From: an uncultured Parabacteroides sp.
GTDB taxonomy: Bacteria; Bacteroidota; Bacteroidia; Bacteroidales; Tannerellaceae
Reading direction: 5' to 3'
DNA: 64,000 bases
Assembly (NCBI GenBank): GCA_944325345.1
Contig: CALUZV010000005.1
Span: 92,106-156,105, forward strand
The position numbers were made by a program, and so were the translations under genes. Shown here one piece after another: positions 61,690 through 64,000 of this stretch (the first letter of the stretch is position 1; every line of letters starts with the position of its first letter). Under the pieces are notes generated by a model. The model was given only the letters and a program-made list of their open reading frames with translations, did no database searches and was not told where the DNA came from.

Positions 61690-62118
61690 ATGACAGTAAA
61701 CCAAATCTCCATCTTCCTCGAAAACAAGTACGGGAAGCTCTGCGAAGTGCTCGAACTGCTCTCCGCAGCCAACATCCGGATCATCGCCGCTTCCGTGGCC
61801 GACACCTCGGACTACGGCATCCTCCGTATCATCGTGAACGACCCGCAGCAGGCGTACAAACTCTTGAAGGACAACAACGTCAGTGCCAACCTCACCGACG
61901 TCCTCGCCATCGTAACCGGCTCCGAGGCCGGCAGCTTCGCCCATGCCCTCGGTTGCTTTACGCGTGCCGGCGTCAGCATCGAGTATATGTATTGTTTCTC
62001 ACTGGGCGACAAGGCCATACTCATCCTTAGGACAAACAACCGCGACGCCGCACGCGAAGTCATCCGACGGCACGACCTCGGCTACCTCTGCGAGAGCGAC
62101 CTCATGAAACTCCGCTGA
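61690..62118 (+). CDS. ACT-domain protein (two tandem ACT units)
   Basis: The 142-residue protein consists of two ACT folds: VNQISIFLENKYGKLCEVLE with ILRIIVND, then GSEAGSFAHALGCFTRAGVS with ILILRTNN. ACT proteins bind amino acids. In Bacteroidales this type is next to a phenylacetate-CoA ligase and may sense an aromatic amino acid or ketoacid. The start is the ATG after a TTG-initiated extension. It is followed after 4 bases by the DUF4469 gene. Confidence 0.88.
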   Translation: MTVNQISIFLENKYGKLCEVLELLSAANIRIIAASVADTSDYGILRIIVNDPQQAYKLLKDNNVSANLTDVLAIVTGSEAGSFAHALGCFTRAGVSIEYMYCFSLGDKAILILRTNNRDAAREVIRRHDLGYLCESDLMKLR

Positions 62119-62122
62119 AGCC

Positions 62123-62923
62123 ATGGATCAAGAACAGCACCTTCCCCCCGGCACCCCGAAGCCCCTGCGCGTCCTTATCCGCGTAAAAGACAGCGGCTTG
62201 CCCGGCGTCGGGGGCTGCGTCGGGCAGGTTGTCCATGCCCCCACGCTCTCCGTCGAAGACCTGGCCGCACGTGCCGTCAGCCGGGGCAGTGTCTTTACGA
62301 AAGCGGAACTCACGCTGGCCTTCCGGACGATGGCCGACGAACTCTACCGCGCTGTCGAAGAGGGGAATAACGTCGATTTCCTCTTCGGCCGCACGACCCT
62401 TGGCGTCCTCGGCCGCTTCGGCTCGCCCCTCGACCCCTTCGATGCCAAGCGGCACACCATCTCGGCCTCGCTCCAGCCTGCGCCGCGCCTCAAACAGACC
62501 GCCGCCCGCATCCCGGCCGAGAATATCAACCAGACAAACAGCCCCTTTGCCCCGCACCCCGCCGCCGTCAGCGCGAGCAGCGACCCGAACGACTACGACG
62601 CGGAGCGTTTCAACCAGCTCTACGAGGGCGAGGCCACATTCCTTTTCATACACGGTAAATACCTGATGCTAATGGGCGAAGACCCCGGCGTGGGGATACG
62701 CGTCCGCTGCCTTGATACGGGCGAGAGCTACGAAGTCCGCCGCGAGGAGCTGATCTTCAACTCGGCCACCCGCCTCGGCTTCTTGCCGAAACGCCCCCTG
62801 ACGGCGGGCACGTGGGAGATAACCATCACCACGCAGTACTCGCGCAGCTATACGCCTGTGAAACACCCCCGTACGGGAGGACTAACCTTCACTGTCCTCC
62901 CGGTGAGCGACGACACGCCTTAG
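62123..62923 (+). CDS. HU-like plus DUF4469-type protein (copy 2)
   Basis: The 266-residue product has an HU-like N-terminal half (PLRVLIRVKDSGLPGVGGCV, VSRGSVFTKAELTLAFRTMA, then TLGVLGRFGSPLDPF) and an Ig-like C-terminal half (AENINQTNSPFAP, RVRCLDTGESYEVRREEL, LTAGTWEITITTQYS). It parallels the 25.9-kb protein in order and length but with low similarity. Its ATG is 4 bases after the ACT stop, so it is in that operon. The role, presumably DNA binding, is unknown. Confidence 0.7.
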   Translation: MDQEQHLPPGTPKPLRVLIRVKDSGLPGVGGCVGQVVHAPTLSVEDLAARAVSRGSVFTKAELTLAFRTMADELYRAVEEGNNVDFLFGRTTLGVLGRFGSPLDPFDAKRHTISASLQPAPRLKQTAARIPAENINQTNSPFAPHPAAVSASSDPNDYDAERFNQLYEGEATFLFIHGKYLMLMGEDPGVGIRVRCLDTGESYEVRREELIFNSATRLGFLPKRPLTAGTWEITITTQYSRSYTPVKHPRTGGLTFTVLPVSDDTP

Positions 62924-62968
62924 CGGAGACGGGCGACATCCCCCCTCGGAGACACATCAACCATTCAA

Positions 62969-63037
62969 GTTTATGGAATACATCCACAAAGGTTTATGGC
63001 ATATATCCACAAAGCATACTGGATGTATTCCATAAAC
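62969..63037. repeat. 18-bp inverted repeat in the gap before the sigma-factor gene
   Basis: GTTTATGGAATACATCCA (62969-62986) pairs without mismatch with TGGATGTATTCCATAAAC (63020-63037). In between are AAAGGTTTATGGCATATATC and CACAAAGC, direct echoes of the same words. It is between convergent genes and may act as a terminator. Confidence 0.75.
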
Positions 63038-63094
63038 CTTAGTGTGAAACATATCCCCGAGAGGAGACGCCCCGGCTCCCTTCCCGGAGAGGGG

Positions 63095-63141
63095 CAAAAA
63101 GAAAGGGCGCGCACGCATGACGTCTGCGGGCGCACCCTTTC
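63095..63141 (-). terminator. terminator of the sigma-factor gene
   Basis: On the minus strand GAAAGGGTGC pairs with GCGCCCTTTC around an inner GACGTC and is followed by TTTTTG. It lies 25 bases beyond the stop. Confidence 0.7.
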
Positions 63142-63165
63142 GGCACGTACGTTCGCCTCCCGGAG

Positions 63166-63759
63166 TCAAGCCATCGAGAGGGCCATTTTGTTCTCTTCCG
63201 CCATGCGGCGCATGTTGAGGATAGCATAGCGCATACGGCCGAGGGCGGTGTTGATGCTCACGCCCGTGATGTCGGCTATCTCCTTGAAGCTCAAGTCTTG
63301 ATAATAGCGCATGACGAGCACCTCGCGCTGGTTCTCGGGGAGATGGCGGACGAGCTTTTTCACGTCGGAAAGGACCTGCTGGCGGACGAGGATGTCCTCG
63401 ATCGTCTCGTCGCAGAGCTTGGCGCTGTTGAGCAAATCGACGTCGGCCTCGTCGTTCGAGATGGTATTCTCGGCGCGCTCTTGGCGGTAGCTGTCGATAA
63501 TGAGGTTGTGGGCGATGCGCATAATCCAGGCCTTGAATTTGCCGTTCTCCTCGTAACGTCCCTGGCGGATCATGACGATTGCCTTCACGAAGGTTTCCTG
63601 GAAGATGTCCTCTGCCAGTTCCTTGTTGCGAACAATGAAATAAATATAAGAGTGGATGGTATTCTGATACCTGCCCAACAGCACGTCAAAGGCGGCGTTG
63701 TTCCCTCGCGCGTAAAGAGCGACCAGCTCGTCATCGGCCTTCGTTCTCAGTGTCTTCAT
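63166..63759 (-). CDS. RNA polymerase sigma factor (ECF/sigma-70 group)
   Basis: The 197-residue protein has region 2 (FDVLLGRYQNTIHSYIYFIV, then AEDIFQETFVKAI) and region 4 (LPENQREVLVMRYYQDLSFK, then EIADITGVSINTALGRM). Between is a short linker with RQERAENTISND. No anti-sigma gene is adjacent and the C terminus (EENKMALSMA) has no extra domain. Bacteroidales have a near-ubiquitous sigma factor like this next to an rRNA operon. Regulation and regulon are unknown. Confidence 0.92.
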   Translation of the reverse strand: MKTLRTKADDELVALYARGNNAAFDVLLGRYQNTIHSYIYFIVRNKELAEDIFQETFVKAIVMIRQGRYEENGKFKAWIMRIAHNLIIDSYRQERAENTISNDEADVDLLNSAKLCDETIEDILVRQQVLSDVKKLVRHLPENQREVLVMRYYQDLSFKEIADITGVSINTALGRMRYAILNMRRMAEENKMALSMA

Positions 63760-63925
63760 TACTTCAGTATTTAATGTTATCGAGTAATGTTCAAGCTATA
63801 GGCAGTATCGTTTTATGTGCGTTATACAATGAGTTTAGAATTACAAGGGCAAAAGAACGGATTCTATCCGAGATTTGCAAATAATCCGTAGAGTTTTTTT
63901 AATTCTATATATGTTAAAAATGGAA

Positions 63926-63954
63926 AGAGCCGTCCCCTCTTCGGGAACAGCTCT
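63926..63954 (-). terminator. terminator of the rRNA operon
   Basis: AGAGCTGTTCCC pairs with GGGGACGGCTCT on the minus strand around a GAAGA loop and is followed by TTTCCATTTTT. It follows the 5S gene by about 15 bases. Confidence 0.7.
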
Positions 63955-63968
63955 CTTCTTTCTAAAAC

Positions 63969-64000
63969 GGCGGCTACCTACTCTCCCACTGTTACGCAGT
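63969..64000 (-). rRNA. rrf: 5S ribosomal RNA (3' end, partial)
   Basis: The minus-strand sequence ACTGCGTAACAGTGGGAGAG followed by TAGGTAGCCGCC is the conserved 3' part of bacterial 5S rRNA. The gene continues beyond the window, so an rRNA operon on this strand abuts the right edge. Confidence 0.9.

Overview
The window looks like a chromosomal segment of a gut-type Bacteroidales bacterium, closest in flavour to Parabacteroides/Bacteroides; I cannot fix the genus from the sequence alone. The evidence is the Bacteroidales promoter signature (a TAnnTTTG -7 box close upstream of many genes), lineage-restricted families (DUF4248, DUF3987/VirE_N, DUF4469, DUF4270, DUF4827, DUF4301, UpxY, fimbrillin-like lipoproteins, a hybrid two-component sensor), lipoprotein signal peptides and few canonical Shine-Dalgarno sites.

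Layout. 1-2.2 kb is an accessory, AT-rich edge: a cut-off Ser/Thr kinase like those of TerY-P modules, a short remnant just upstream, a GIY-YIG nuclease-like protein, a promoter-to-terminator structured RNA candidate and a Panacea-domain gene. 2.1-7.2 kb holds envelope genes: a three-gene operon of unknown function and a LytTR regulator overlapping a phosphodiester-glycosidase-like gene. 7.3-10.9 kb is a recurrent Bacteroidales cassette of unknown function (HU-like protein, DUF4248, DUF3987 primase/ATPase-like protein). 11-22.9 kb is mostly core: LysR, tRNA-Cys, a secreted EEP phosphatase and beta-helix lipoprotein, PepD, OmpH, enolase, LMW-PTP, a YeiH transporter and LepA. 23.3-27.8 kb contains a RelE/ParE-like toxin-antitoxin pair and fimbria-like lipoproteins, one of which has its start codon behind a (TCAC)10 tract that puts it out of frame here. 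28-43 kb has a GH36 alpha-galactosidase, DUF4301, a RelA-like RSH, FadL, Rpe, a second toxin-antitoxin pair, a DHH phosphoesterase, GlmM, a small OM barrel and a lytic transglycosylase. 43.3-48.3 kb is a surface cluster (DUF4907, Kelch, DUF4270, OM barrel and a LytTR protein without a receiver). 48.6-64 kb carries UvrA, YigZ, NhaA, CobQ, an UpxY antiterminator overlapping a hybrid sensor, PaaK-ACT-DUF4469, an ECF-type sigma factor and the 3' end of a 5S rRNA gene, all in Bacteroidales style.

The most unusual features are: (1) the tetranucleotide tract that could phase-vary a fimbrial-type lipoprotein; (2) a series of unrelated-sequence palindromic tandem arrays between genes whose periods fall near 21, 42 and 84 bp; (3) the structured RNA candidate near the left edge; (4) a hybrid sensor overlapping an orphan UpxY antiterminator; (5) an 84-bp repeat array framed by perfect 16-bp inverted repeats.

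All functional names are read from motifs and remembered family knowledge; no database search was run.
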